Under the pieces are notes generated by a model. That model was not told the origin of the DNA, ran no database searches, and saw only the letters and a list, made by a program, of their open reading frames with translations. A stretch of DNA of 64,000 nucleotides from Parafrankia irregularis (GTDB lineage Bacteria; Actinomycetota; Actinomycetes; Frankiales; Frankiaceae). The first letter of the stretch is position 1; the number at the start of each line of letters is the position of its first letter. The position numbers and the translations under genes were made by a program. Shown one piece after another: positions 54,462 through 63,239 of this stretch. The DNA lies in assembly GCF_001536285.1 (NCBI RefSeq), contig NZ_FAOZ01000001.1, positions 434,001 through 498,000 on the forward strand, in the 5' to 3' direction.

Positions 54462-56111
54462 CTAGCCACGCTCGGGGTCGTCATCGAAGCCGTCGAGGCT
54501 GTCGAAGCCGTCGGCGTCATCGAAGCCGTCGGTATCGAAGCTGTCGGTCTCGTCGAAACCCTCGGCCGCGTCCCGGCGGGCCGCCCGCTCCGCCCTGGTC
54601 AGCCGCTTCGACGTCCGAAGCCGCAGGTCGGTGCCGCGAGGACCGAGCTGGACGTCGGGCACCGCACCGGCACGCAGCCCGGTCCGGCCACCGCCCGGGA
54701 TGCCGCCGGAACCACCGACGGTCGCGACGGTCGGCGCGGCGACCGGCTCGACGAGCCCGTAGCCGTCCGCGCTCCCACCGCTTCCGCCGCCCGCGCCCTC
54801 GAGCAGCAGGGCCTCGCGCCCGGACAGGGTCGGCTCCCAGTCGAAGGTCACATCGCCGATGGTGACCTCGACCCCCGGGACGGCGCCGCAGCGGGCCAGC
54901 TCCTTCTCCACCCCGAGCCGGGCGAGCCGGTCCGCGAGGTAGCCGATCGCCTCCTCGTTCGTGAAGTCGGTCTGCCGCACCCAGCGCAGCGGCTTCGGAC
55001 CCCCGACGACGAAGCCGTCGCCGACCGCACGCACCGTGAAGTCGGGTTCGTCCACCGCCCGCGGATGCAGGACCACCCGGGCGGAGCTGCGGCTCGGCGC
55101 CGCGGCGCGCAGGCTCGCGACGAGCTCCGCGAGGGCGAGCGACAGGGCGCGCACACCGTGCCGGCTCGCCGTGCTCACCGCGAAGACGGTCAGCCCACGG
55201 GCCTGCAGGTCCGGCGTGACGAGCTCGGCGAGGTCGGCGGCGTCCGGCACGTCCACCTTGTTCAGGACGACGAGCCGGGGACGGTCGGACAGGTCGGTGG
55301 TGTAGGCGGCGAGCTCCGCCTCGATGATGTCGAGGTCGGTCAGCGGATCACGGCCCGGTTCGAGCGTGGCGCAGTCGAGAACATGAACGATCAACGAGCA
55401 GCGCTCGATGTGGCGGAGGAACTCCAGCCCCAGCCCGCGGCCCTGGCTCGCGCCCGGGATCAGCCCGGGGACGTCCGCCACGGTGTAGGGCGGGTGGTCA
55501 CCGGCCTGGACGACACCCAGGTTCGGCACCAGGGTGGTGAACGGGTACTCGGCGATCTTGGGGCGGGCGGCGCTGAGGACCGAGACCAGCGAGGACTTCC
55601 CCGCGCTCGGGAAGCCGACCAGCGCGACGTCCGCGACGCTCTTGAGCTCCAGGACGGCGTCGAGCTGCTCACCGGGCTCACCCAGCTCGGCGAAGCCGGG
55701 CGCCTTGCGCCGGGCCGACGCCAGGGACGCGTTCCCGCGCCCACCGCGCCCACCGCGGGCGAGGACGTAGCTGCTGCCCGGGCCGACCAGGTCGATGAGC
55801 TCCTCGCCGTCCGGCGAGATCACCACCGTGCCGTCGGGGACCGCCAGCACGAGATCTTCGCCGTCCGCGCCGTGCCGGTTCGAGCCCTGGCCCGGACGGC
55901 CCCCACCCGCCTTCTGATGCGGATGGAAGTGGAAGTCGAGCAGGGTGGTCACCCCGTGATCCACCCGCAGCACCACGTCACCGCCGCGGCCCCCGTTGCC
56001 CCCGTCGGGGCCGCCGAGCGGCTTGAACTTCTCGCGGTGGATCGAGCAGCAGCCATGGCCGCCGTCACCCGCTGCGGCGTGCAGAACAACCCGGTCGACA
56101 AACGTCGCCAT
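54462..56111 (-). CDS. obg: GTPase Obg/CgtA
   Basis: Obg is a ribosome-associated GTPase. The 549-residue protein has the Gly-rich Obg fold (residues 1-158), a G domain (GFPSAGKSS at about 167, [20 protein letters not shown]) and the OCT domain ([12 protein letters not shown]-like start; [14 protein letters not shown]). It then extends about 110 residues further, ending with an acidic, Phe-spaced tail ([19 protein letters not shown]). ATG 56111 starts the conserved [12 protein letters not shown]; the AGGGAG site is rather far (about 13 bases). Confidence 0.97.
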   Translation of the reverse strand: MATFVDRVVLHAAAGDGGHGCCSIHREKFKPLGGPDGGNGGRGGDVVLRVDHGVTTLLDFHFHPHQKAGGGRPGQGSNRHGADGEDLVLAVPDGTVVISPDGEELIDLVGPGSSYVLARGGRGGRGNASLASARRKAPGFAELGEPGEQLDAVLELKSVADVALVGFPSAGKSSLVSVLSAARPKIAEYPFTTLVPNLGVVQAGDHPPYTVADVPGLIPGASQGRGLGLEFLRHIERCSLIVHVLDCATLEPGRDPLTDLDIIEAELAAYTTDLSDRPRLVVLNKVDVPDAADLAELVTPDLQARGLTVFAVSTASRHGVRALSLALAELVASLRAAAPSRSSARVVLHPRAVDEPDFTVRAVGDGFVVGGPKPLRWVRQTDFTNEEAIGYLADRLARLGVEKELARCGAVPGVEVTIGDVTFDWEPTLSGREALLLEGAGGGSGGSADGYGLVEPVAAPTVATVGGSGGIPGGGRTGLRAGAVPDVQLGPRGTDLRLRTSKRLTRAERAARRDAAEGFDETDSFDTDGFDDADGFDSLDGFDDDPERG

Positions 56112-56158
56112 GGTCAGCCATCTCCCTGCTCCCCGCCCGGCCGCGGGACCACACGAGA

Positions 56159-56203
56159 ACGCCGCGCGTACCACCTCCGGTTCGGCGGTGATACGCGCGG
56201 CGT
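56159..56203 (-). terminator. Perfect 12-bp hairpin between rpmA and obg
   Basis: ACGCCGCGCGTA (56159-56170) and TACGCGCGGCGT (56192-56203) pair perfectly, and the inner loop also pairs (CCACC/GGTG). There is no U-tract in the transcribed direction. It may weaken transcription from the ribosomal genes into obg or act as an mRNA processing site. Confidence 0.55.
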
Positions 56204-56251
56204 CCTGTGAACAACTACATCTCAGACAACTACTGCGGCCGTGCCGTCAGG

Positions 56252-56542
56252 TCAGGCGCTGACCGCGACCTTCTGCTCGCTCTGCTCGCCCTGGACCGCG
56301 ACGATGCTGATGACCCGCCGGCCACGCTTGCGGCCGAACTCGACATAGCCGGGAGCGAGGGCGAACAGCGTGTCGTCCTTGCCGCGACCGACCAGGTCAC
56401 CGGGGTGGAAGTGGGTGCCCCGCTGGCGGATGATGATCTCACCGGCCTTGACGAGCTGCCCACCGAAACGCTTGACGCCCAGCCGCTGCGCGTTCGAGTC
56501 ACGGCCGTTGCGCGAGGAGCTCGCGCCCTTCTTATGCGCCAT
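56252..56542 (-). CDS. rpmA: 50S ribosomal protein L27
   Basis: The 96-residue protein is a complete L27 ([50 protein letters not shown]). It begins directly with MAHKKG, so no N-terminal cleavage by a Prp-type protease is needed. It lies four bases after rplU in the usual rplU-rpmA-obg order. Confidence 0.98.
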   Translation of the reverse strand: MAHKKGASSSRNGRDSNAQRLGVKRFGGQLVKAGEIIIRQRGTHFHPGDLVGRGKDDTLFALAPGYVEFGRKRGRRVISIVAVQGEQSEQKVAVSA

Positions 56543-56546
56543 CTCG

Positions 56547-56864
56547 TCAGGCCTTCCCCGTCTCGATCCCGGTCACCTTCAGGCGCGTGTACTTCTGGCG
56601 ATGGCCCTGGCGCTTGTGGTAACCGGTCTTGTTCTTGAACTTGTGGATCCGAATCTTCGGACCCTTGACGACTTCGACGACCTCGGCCGTGACCGCGACG
56701 GACGCAAGCGCGTCAGCGTCGTGGGTGACCGACTCACCGTCGACCAGGAGCACCGCCGGAAGCTTCACGGCCGCGCCTGGCTCACCGGAGAGGAGCTCGA
56801 CGTCGACGACATCGCCGACGGCGACCCTGTGCTGCTTGCCGCCGCTGGCAACGACCGCGTACAC
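56547..56864 (-). CDS. rplU: 50S ribosomal protein L21
   Basis: The 105-residue protein matches L21 ([24 protein letters not shown] ... [27 protein letters not shown]). GTG 56864 is used because L21 homology starts at VYAVV and AGGGAG lies six bases upstream; the ATG 17 codons earlier has no homology. It is the first gene of the rplU-rpmA-obg-proB-proA run. Confidence 0.97.
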   Translation of the reverse strand: MYAVVASGGKQHRVAVGDVVDVELLSGEPGAAVKLPAVLLVDGESVTHDADALASVAVTAEVVEVVKGPKIRIHKFKNKTGYHKRQGHRQKYTRLKVTGIETGKA

Positions 56865-57365
56865 CAGATCTCCCTGCTGTTGGATCCCGCATGGACCGCT
56901 CTGGCGGTCCGCCACGTCTGCTCACGGTGCCCGGCGCTGGCGTCAGACCACCATGCCACCCAGCCTGCCAGGCCTCTGGAGCACTCGAAGCGCCCAGAAC
57001 ATCCCGGAGCCGGGGACCATGCTGACCGCGCGACATCGAACCCGACGGGGCTCCGAACCTGACAGGGTCTTGCAACCCGACAAGCCTGGGAGCCCGACAA
57101 GGGCGACATCGCGAGCACGCGCCTGTCCCGTGTCCGTCCACCTTACAGGTCATCCGCGCGGGGGTGAGAAAGGCCCGCGCCCGGAGGCCCGATTTCACCC
57201 GACCGACCCCTGGACAGGACCCCCGAACCCCCGAACAGGACCCCCACCCGACCATCGAAAGTCAACCAGTGGCCGACAGGAGGACACGGGAAGACACAGG
57301 CAGAGCTGGGCATGGGCGATAGACAGCCACCGAAGAGGCCATCCCGGCCATGACTCGGACGGGCC
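56865..57365. other. Leader/promoter region of the rplU operon
   Basis: No gene is supported in these 500 bp. The most notable content is the four-box array at 57039-57102. A further pair of GACAGGACCCCC-like repeats lies at about 57213-57245, and an imperfect hairpin (GGGTGA ... TCACCC) at about 57160-57200. Confidence 0.5.
57039..57102. promoter_or_regulatory. Array of four 12-bp boxes upstream of rplU
   Basis: AACCCGACGGGG (57039), AACCTGACAGGG (57056), AACCCGACAAGC (57074) and AGCCCGACAAGG (57091) repeat with spacings of 17, 18 and 17 bases. The consensus is ARCCYGACRRGS, separated by five or six unrelated bases. The array lies about 175-240 bases before the rplU start, where a promoter or mRNA leader should be. 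It looks like a multi-site operator or a leader repeat. Confidence 0.6.
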
Positions 57366-58124
57366 ATGGCCGCGCGCCGTGGGCACGGCGAACATGTGGG
57401 GTCCCCCGCAGCGGGCGCTTCCGCCGCGGCGCGGTCCACAGCCGCCGTGCGAACCCCACGGCCAAGCAGAAGGAAGAAGACCTTGACCTGGCAGCACGTG
57501 ACGTGGGCGGCGAGCGTGGCCACCGTCACGGCGCTGCTGGTCGTCTGCGGCTTCCTGCTCACAGCGGCTTCCGGCCGCCGTGCCGAGGCGGCCAGCGGCG
57601 CTGCCGCGGCCGGCACGCCTGCCGCGGCCATCGGCGTGCTGTCCATCGTGGTCACGCTGGTCACCGCGGAGCTGGTCTTCACCGACCTGATCGATCCCCC
57701 GGCCTGGGCCAAGGCGGTGTGGGCGCTGCTGACAGCCACGGCGGCCGGCTGTCTCGCGGTATATGGGCGCGGCCTGGCCAGGCCCGTCACCGCCAGCACC
57801 GTCACCGCCAGCACCGAGCCGGCCGCGACCGCACCAACGATCCCGGCCATCCCGGCTGACCCAGCTGCCTCGGCCTCGGGGACTCCGGCCGATGAAGGGC
57901 GCCCGCTCGATCCGCTCTCCGCTCAGGACGATCTGGTGCAGACCCTGGTGGTCGCCTCCTACGCGCTGCAGATGGGTGACGAGCCCCGCGCGCGTCAGGC
58001 GCTGGACGGCGCGCTACGACGGTCCCGCGCGACCCTGGACGAACTGGTGCGCCAGCGCGGCTGCCACGGCTTCGTCCGGGCCACACCCGCGGCCGTCGGT
58101 CGGGACCTGTCGCCGCTGTCCTGA
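57366..58124 (+). CDS. Small membrane protein of unknown function
   Basis: The frame encodes two hydrophobic helices (HVTWAASVATVTALLVVCGFLLTAA; GVLSIVVTLVTAELVF) and a third weaker one (AVWALLTATAAGCLAVYG). An Ala/Pro/Thr linker and a helical C-terminal region with Arg/Glu-rich repeats follow (LSAQDDLVQTLVVASYALQMGDEPRARQALDGALRRSRATLDELVRQRG). I recognise no family. ATG 57366 gives 252 residues. TTG 57483, with AAGGAAGAAG just before it, would give 213 residues starting at the first helix and may be the true start. It is divergent from the rplU operon. Confidence 0.55.
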   Translation: MAARRGHGEHVGSPAAGASAAARSTAAVRTPRPSRRKKTLTWQHVTWAASVATVTALLVVCGFLLTAASGRRAEAASGAAAAGTPAAAIGVLSIVVTLVTAELVFTDLIDPPAWAKAVWALLTATAAGCLAVYGRGLARPVTASTVTASTEPAATAPTIPAIPADPAASASGTPADEGRPLDPLSAQDDLVQTLVVASYALQMGDEPRARQALDGALRRSRATLDELVRQRGCHGFVRATPAAVGRDLSPLS

Positions 58125-58245
58125 GTCCGCGGCGGGCCGCAGGCCAGCCGGCCGCGATTCGCCGGCCAGCCGAGATCGTGGCCGCTCGCCGCGGTGACCG
58201 TGCCCCCGAAGGCCCACGATGCACCAGGGCACGGAAGCCCTGCGC

Positions 58246-58306
58246 GGAAAAGAAAGAAGCGGCTGGGCGTGTTCCGCGCGGACACGCGGGAACACGCCCA
58301 GCCGCT
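58246..58306 (-). terminator. Intrinsic terminator of the rne transcript
   Basis: An 18-bp stem (58258-58275 with 58289-58306) is followed, in the leftward direction, by CTTCTTTCTTTTCC (complement of 58246-58259), a real U-rich tract rarely seen in this genome type. It lies directly after the rne stop. Confidence 0.85.
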
Positions 58307-58310
58307 CTGG

Positions 58311-61300
58311 TCAGCTTCCGGCCGCCTCGGACGGCTGGAGGGATTCGGCCGGCTTCGACACCGGCCGGGAGGCCCGGCGCCGCCTGGTGCGTGCCGGCTT
58401 CTCCGCGCCCTGCGAGGCACTCGCCCCGTTGGCCGCCCCGTGCAGAACGCTGTCCGGATCGTCGGTGTTGGCGAAGACGGTGCTCTCGCGCTCGCCGGAT
58501 CCGGTGAGCACCACCGGGCCGCTCGACGCGCCGACCGCCGCGAGCTCGCCGTGGCCTTCGGCCGTCGGCGCCGCTTCCGGCCGCACGGCCTCGTGACCCG
58601 GCACGGAGACCTGGTCGGCGGCACCGGCACCATGCGCGCCGTCGGGTGACGCCGGCTGCGCCGCCGGGACCGCGGACGGCGTCGCCGTCTCCACGTGCCC
58701 GTCAGGCGATGCCGGCACCGCGGCGGTGCCGGCCGCGACCAGGGCCGGGCCGCCGCTCTTCGCCGCCTGCCTGCCCCGACGCCCGGCCGGAGCGCTCGCC
58801 TGCGCGGGCGGTGCGGGCACCTGCTGGGGTCCCGCGTGCGCGTGGGCACCGTCCAGGTGAATCGTCACGCCGCGCCCACTGCAGTGCGCGCAGGGCTCGC
58901 TGTATGCCTCCAGCAGGCCCTGCCCCACCCGCTTGCGCGTCATCTGCACCAGACCAAGGCTGGTCACCTCGGCGACCTGGTGGCGGGTCCGGTCCCGGCC
59001 GAGGCACTCGGTGAGCCGCCGCAGCACCAGTTCGCGGTTGCTCTCCAGCACCATGTCGATGAAGTCGATGACGATGATGCCGCCGATGTCGCGCAGCCGC
59101 AGCTGCCGGACGATCTCCTCCGCGGCTTCCAGGTTGTTCTTGGTGACCGTCTCCTCGAGGTTCCCGCCCTTACCGGTGAACTTCCCGGTGTTGACGTCGA
59201 TGACGGTCATCGCCTCGGTGCGGTCGATCACCAGTGAGCCACCTGAGGGCAGCCAGACCTTGCGGTCCAGCGCCTTCGCGAGCTGCTCGTCCACCCGGTA
59301 CTCGGCGAAGACGTCGCCGGTGCCGACATAGCGGCGGACCCGGTCCCGCAGGTCGGGAGCGACCGTGTCGACGTACTCCTCGACCGTCGCCGCCTCGGTC
59401 GAGCCCTGGACGATCAGCTCGGTGAAGTCCTCGTTGAAGACGTCCCGGATGACCCGGACCACGAGGTCGGGCTCCCCGTAGAGCAGCGATGGCGCGCTCG
59501 CCTTCTGCGCCTTGCGCTGGATGTCCTCCCACTGCGCGACCAGCCGCTCGACATCGCGCTCCAGCTCGGCCTCGCTCGCACCCTCCGCCGCGGTGCGGAC
59601 GATCACTCCACCGTTCTCCGGGGTGATCTTCTTGAGGATGCTCTTGAGCCTGGCCCGCTCGGTGTCCGGCAGCTTGCGGCTGATGCCCGCGTTCTGCCCG
59701 TCCGGCACGTACACCAGGTAACGGCCGGGCAGGCTGACCTGGCTCGTCAGCCGGGCGCCCTTGTGCCCGATCGGGTCCTTCGAAACCTGGACCAGGACCG
59801 ACTGGCCGGACTTCAGCACCTGCTCGATCTTGCGCGGACGCCCGTCGAGGCCGGAGGCGTCATAGTTGACCTCACCGGCGTACAGGACGGCGTTGCGGCC
59901 CTTGCCGATGTCGACGAAGGCCGCCTCCATGCTGGCCAGCACGTTCTGGACCCGGCCCAGGTAGACGTTGCCCGCGTACGAGGTCGAGCTCGCCCGCGTC
60001 ACGAAGTGCTCGACCAGGACGCCGTCCTCGAGCACCGCGATCTGGGTGCGGTCGCCGTGGTGCCGGACGACCATCCGCCGCTCGACCGACTCACGCCGGG
60101 CGAGGAACTCCGCCTCGGTGACGATGGGCGCACGGCGACGGCCGCTGTCCCGGCCTTCCCGCCTGCGCTGGCGCTTCGCCTCCAGCCGGGTCGAACCGCT
60201 CACCCCGCGGACGAGGTCGTCGTCCTTACGGGTCTCACGGACATGGACCACGGTGTTCGGCGGGTCGTCCGCCATCGGTGCGGCCTCACCGACCCCGGAC
60301 CGCCGCCGCCGGCGCCGCCGCCGGCGGGAGCCACCGGCCTGCTCGTCGTCAGCGCCGTCGTCGGAGCCGTCGTCAGCGGAGTCGTCCGAGCCGTCCTCGA
60401 CGGTGTACGCGGCGTCCTCGTCCGCGTCCTCGTCGGCGCCGTGCTCCGCCTCCGCGTCCGCGGCGCCCGAGCCGTCGTACGACCCGCGCGTCCCGGTGCG
60501 CCGGGAGCGGCGACGGCCAGGCGTGACCTCGTGCTCCTCCGCCTCCGCGTGCTCCCGGTCCTGTTCGTCCGGTTCGCCGCCATCGTCCTCGGAGGTCTCG
60601 CCGAGCTCATCCTCGCCTCGGGCCCGGCCGCGACCGCGGCGGCCACGGCGACGGCGACGGGTTCCACCGAGGCCGGTGTCGTCGGCGTCCGACTCCAGGT
60701 CCGTGTCGGCGGACACGAAGGCATCGTGCTCGAACGCGTCCGGCTCGTCCTCCGGAGCCGCGTCGGTGGCGGCGAGCTCATCGAGGTCGGTGAGCTCCTC
60801 GGTGGCCACATCGTCGGACGTGGAATCGCCCTGCGCCGCGATCGCGCCACCGTCGCCAGCCCGGCCCGGGCCGGTCGGGGGTGCCTCGTCGCTCGTGGGC
60901 TCACTGCGGCCTCGGCGGCGCGTCCACTCCTCGAGCGCGGCCACCTCGGGCTGCTGGAACATGATCATGGCAACCGGTCGGCGTGCCGGTGTCTTGGCTG
61001 CCGCGGCGGGGATCTCGGCCTCGGCGCCGCTGGTCCAGGTCGGGGTGACCGGCCGCGAACGCCGACGCGCCGGACGCTGGGCCGCCTCCCCTGCCGTGGC
61101 CGGCTGCGGACCAGCGGCCGCGAACGCGTCCGCGGCCGGAGCGGCCGGACTCGCGGTGGCCGCAGGAGCGGTCGTGTCGCCACTGGCGCCGGCCTCGCCG
61201 GGCCCGGCCTCGCCGGACTCCGCCTGCGCGGCTGGCCCCGGCTGGACCACCGAAGCGGTCACGGCGTCGGTCGCGGCCGGCGCCACGGACTCGTCGGCCG

Positions 61301-62381
61301 GGCCGCCCTCGCCCTCGCCCGCGGGCGCCTCGGCGCTGATCGGTGCGCCGGTGCTGACGGTCGGATCGGTACTGACGGGCGCTTCGGTACCGGCTGTGCC
61401 GACAGCGCCGACCGGTGCGGCCGGCTCGGCGACCGCGGATGCCTCGGCATCCGACGCCGCCACCGCGTCGGACCCGCCGCCCGATGTCGCCGACGGACCG
61501 CCGGCGGCCAGCTCGGACGGCTGGGCCGGTTCCACCGGCTCGACCTTCGTGGCGGTGCGACGAGCACGGGAACGTCGGGGCTTGGTCGCGGCGGGGGCGA
61601 CCTCACCGCGCTCCGTAGTGTCAGCAGACGCAGTGTCAGCAGACGCCTCGGAAGCCGCGGATGACTCGGGAACCGCGGACGACTCGGGAACCGCGGACGA
61701 CTCGGACGCAGCGACAGTCGCACCGTCGGTGGCCTTGCCGCCGTCGCCGCCCGCGGGCAGCTTGCTCGTGCCCGCTTCGGCAGTGCCCGATGACCGGGCT
61801 GCTCGACGGCGGGTCCGGGTCGGCTTCTCGGCCACGACGACCGGTGCGGCATCAGCGGTCGGACCCGCTCCGATATCAGCGGTCGGACCGGCTTCGATGG
61901 CGGCGGTGGAGGAGGCGGACGTGGCGGCCGGGTCGGAAGCCGGGGCGGGCCCGGCGGCCTGGTCGGCTGCGGCGGCCGGGTCGGCGGAACCCACCACGGC
62001 CTCGCTGACCGCGCGGGACGCCCGCCGCGGCCGGGTGGCCGCGCGTCGCGCCGGCTTGGCTGGCGCCGCCTCCGGCACCGGGCCTGCGGTGTCCTCGGCT
62101 GGCTGGGATGGTGCCGTCGGCGTCACCGCGGCATCGTCGGCCGGAACCGACACCACGGGCTCGGACGGCGAGATGGCCGCAGCGGCCTGGCCGGCAGGCG
62201 CCGCTGCGCTGGACTCCCCGGAGCCGGTCGGGACTGTCTCCGGCTCGGCTGCGGGTACGGGCACGGCCGCTTCCGGTGGCGGCCCGGCGGGCCGGCCGGC
62301 GGCACGCCGTCGACGTGTCGGCCGCACGGCTGCGGACTCGGACGCGGTCTGCTCTTCGGTGGTCTGGTCTTCGGCGGGCAC
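58311..62381 (-). CDS. rne: Ribonuclease E/G
   Basis: The 1356-residue endoribonuclease processes mRNA and rRNA. Its first about 730 residues are Ala/Pro/Thr/Glu-rich low-complexity sequence, ending with Arg-rich blocks (RRRRRGRRGRGRARG; GGSRRRRRRRRRSG). The catalytic part follows: the S1 domain (SYAGNVYLGRVQNVLASMEAAFVDIGKGRNAVLY), the DNase-like metal site (VIDVNTGKFTGKGGNLEETV; GGIIVIDFIDM) and a zinc-link CAHC. About 180 more disordered residues end the protein. The disordered arms probably bind RNA and degradosome partners. The start is GTG 62381. It is followed by a strong terminator. Confidence 0.95.
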   Translation of the reverse strand: MPAEDQTTEEQTASESAAVRPTRRRRAAGRPAGPPPEAAVPVPAAEPETVPTGSGESSAAAPAGQAAAAISPSEPVVSVPADDAAVTPTAPSQPAEDTAGPVPEAAPAKPARRAATRPRRASRAVSEAVVGSADPAAAADQAAGPAPASDPAATSASSTAAIEAGPTADIGAGPTADAAPVVVAEKPTRTRRRAARSSGTAEAGTSKLPAGGDGGKATDGATVAASESSAVPESSAVPESSAASEASADTASADTTERGEVAPAATKPRRSRARRTATKVEPVEPAQPSELAAGGPSATSGGGSDAVAASDAEASAVAEPAAPVGAVGTAGTEAPVSTDPTVSTGAPISAEAPAGEGEGGPADESVAPAATDAVTASVVQPGPAAQAESGEAGPGEAGASGDTTAPAATASPAAPAADAFAAAGPQPATAGEAAQRPARRRSRPVTPTWTSGAEAEIPAAAAKTPARRPVAMIMFQQPEVAALEEWTRRRGRSEPTSDEAPPTGPGRAGDGGAIAAQGDSTSDDVATEELTDLDELAATDAAPEDEPDAFEHDAFVSADTDLESDADDTGLGGTRRRRRGRRGRGRARGEDELGETSEDDGGEPDEQDREHAEAEEHEVTPGRRRSRRTGTRGSYDGSGAADAEAEHGADEDADEDAAYTVEDGSDDSADDGSDDGADDEQAGGSRRRRRRRRRSGVGEAAPMADDPPNTVVHVRETRKDDDLVRGVSGSTRLEAKRQRRREGRDSGRRRAPIVTEAEFLARRESVERRMVVRHHGDRTQIAVLEDGVLVEHFVTRASSTSYAGNVYLGRVQNVLASMEAAFVDIGKGRNAVLYAGEVNYDASGLDGRPRKIEQVLKSGQSVLVQVSKDPIGHKGARLTSQVSLPGRYLVYVPDGQNAGISRKLPDTERARLKSILKKITPENGGVIVRTAAEGASEAELERDVERLVAQWEDIQRKAQKASAPSLLYGEPDLVVRVIRDVFNEDFTELIVQGSTEAATVEEYVDTVAPDLRDRVRRYVGTGDVFAEYRVDEQLAKALDRKVWLPSGGSLVIDRTEAMTVIDVNTGKFTGKGGNLEETVTKNNLEAAEEIVRQLRLRDIGGIIVIDFIDMVLESNRELVLRRLTECLGRDRTRHQVAEVTSLGLVQMTRKRVGQGLLEAYSEPCAHCSGRGVTIHLDGAHAHAGPQQVPAPPAQASAPAGRRGRQAAKSGGPALVAAGTAAVPASPDGHVETATPSAVPAAQPASPDGAHGAGAADQVSVPGHEAVRPEAAPTAEGHGELAAVGASSGPVVLTGSGERESTVFANTDDPDSVLHGAANGASASQGAEKPARTRRRRASRPVSKPAESLQPSEAAGS

Positions 62382-62494
62382 GGGTTATAAAGCCTTTCGG
62401 GCTCCCGGGCGCGCTGCGTCAGCAGTCGCGACCGCGCAGAAGCCGCTGTCTCGGTCCGACGGTTCGCACCGCCGGCAATCCTGCGACACCCTCA

Positions 62495-63220
62495 TCACGC
62501 TTCGAGTCGACCTGCCGGCCGGGCAGCCTCATCGCGGTCCGGCGCCAGCGGGTCCGCCAGCGTTCCATCCTCGCGCAATCGGCCCTGTTCGAGCCGTGTC
62601 GGCTCGGGTGGCACCGGAACGCTGAGAACAGCGACCGCGGAAAGGGCGGTCAGCACATCGTCGGGTCGAACGGCGGGCGTCGTGTGCCGTACGACCACGT
62701 CCAGTATCGCACAGGTGTCGTTCTCTGCACGGCAAACGGCCCAGACCACGGCCCCGCGCACATCAACTTCACGCTTGCCGTCCTTGGTCGCCCGCTCGAC
62801 GACCAGCGATTCCCGCGCCAGGAGCGCAGGAACGGCCACGCCCAGTTCCGCCGGAGCCACCCCAGGTAGCCGAAGCTGCCAGCGTGAGGCGTCGACGCGG
62901 TCGGGAAGCGCCCGCCCCTGCGCCTCGACACAACAGACCACATCGAGACCGGGCGGAAGTGCCGCGTCCAGCGCTTCGTGCACCCACCTCGGAGTGACCG
63001 GCGCGGAGAAGGCGATCTCGACGTACTCCGCCTCGCTGGCCGCACCGGTGGGCGCGGCACCAACCCAGGAGAGCCGGGGATGGGGGCTGAAGCCGGCGGA
63101 GAGCGCGACCGGCAGCCGCGCCCTGCGCAGGCCACGCTCGAAGGCCCGGGCGATGTCGCGATGCGAGAGGAAGCGCAGCCTTCCCCGCTTGGCGAAGCGC
63201 ACCCGGATGCGTGCCACCAC
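62495..63220 (-). CDS. TIGR03936/DUF2344 family protein
   Basis: The 241-residue protein matches the DUF2344 family by VRFAKRGRLRFLSHRDIARAFERGLRRARLPVALSAGFSPHPRLSWVGAAPTGAAS. It is nearly always encoded next to, or fused with, the radical SAM protein that precedes it here, and is thought to act with it in RNA modification; that role is unproven. GTG 63220 was chosen because homology begins right after it. GTG 63217 is equally possible; no strong ribosome-binding site is visible. Confidence 0.88.
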   Translation of the reverse strand: MVARIRVRFAKRGRLRFLSHRDIARAFERGLRRARLPVALSAGFSPHPRLSWVGAAPTGAASEAEYVEIAFSAPVTPRWVHEALDAALPPGLDVVCCVEAQGRALPDRVDASRWQLRLPGVAPAELGVAVPALLARESLVVERATKDGKREVDVRGAVVWAVCRAENDTCAILDVVVRHTTPAVRPDDVLTALSAVAVLSVPVPPEPTRLEQGRLREDGTLADPLAPDRDEAARPAGRLEA

Positions 63221-63239
63221 CGGGGGCGGCGGTGGGCCC

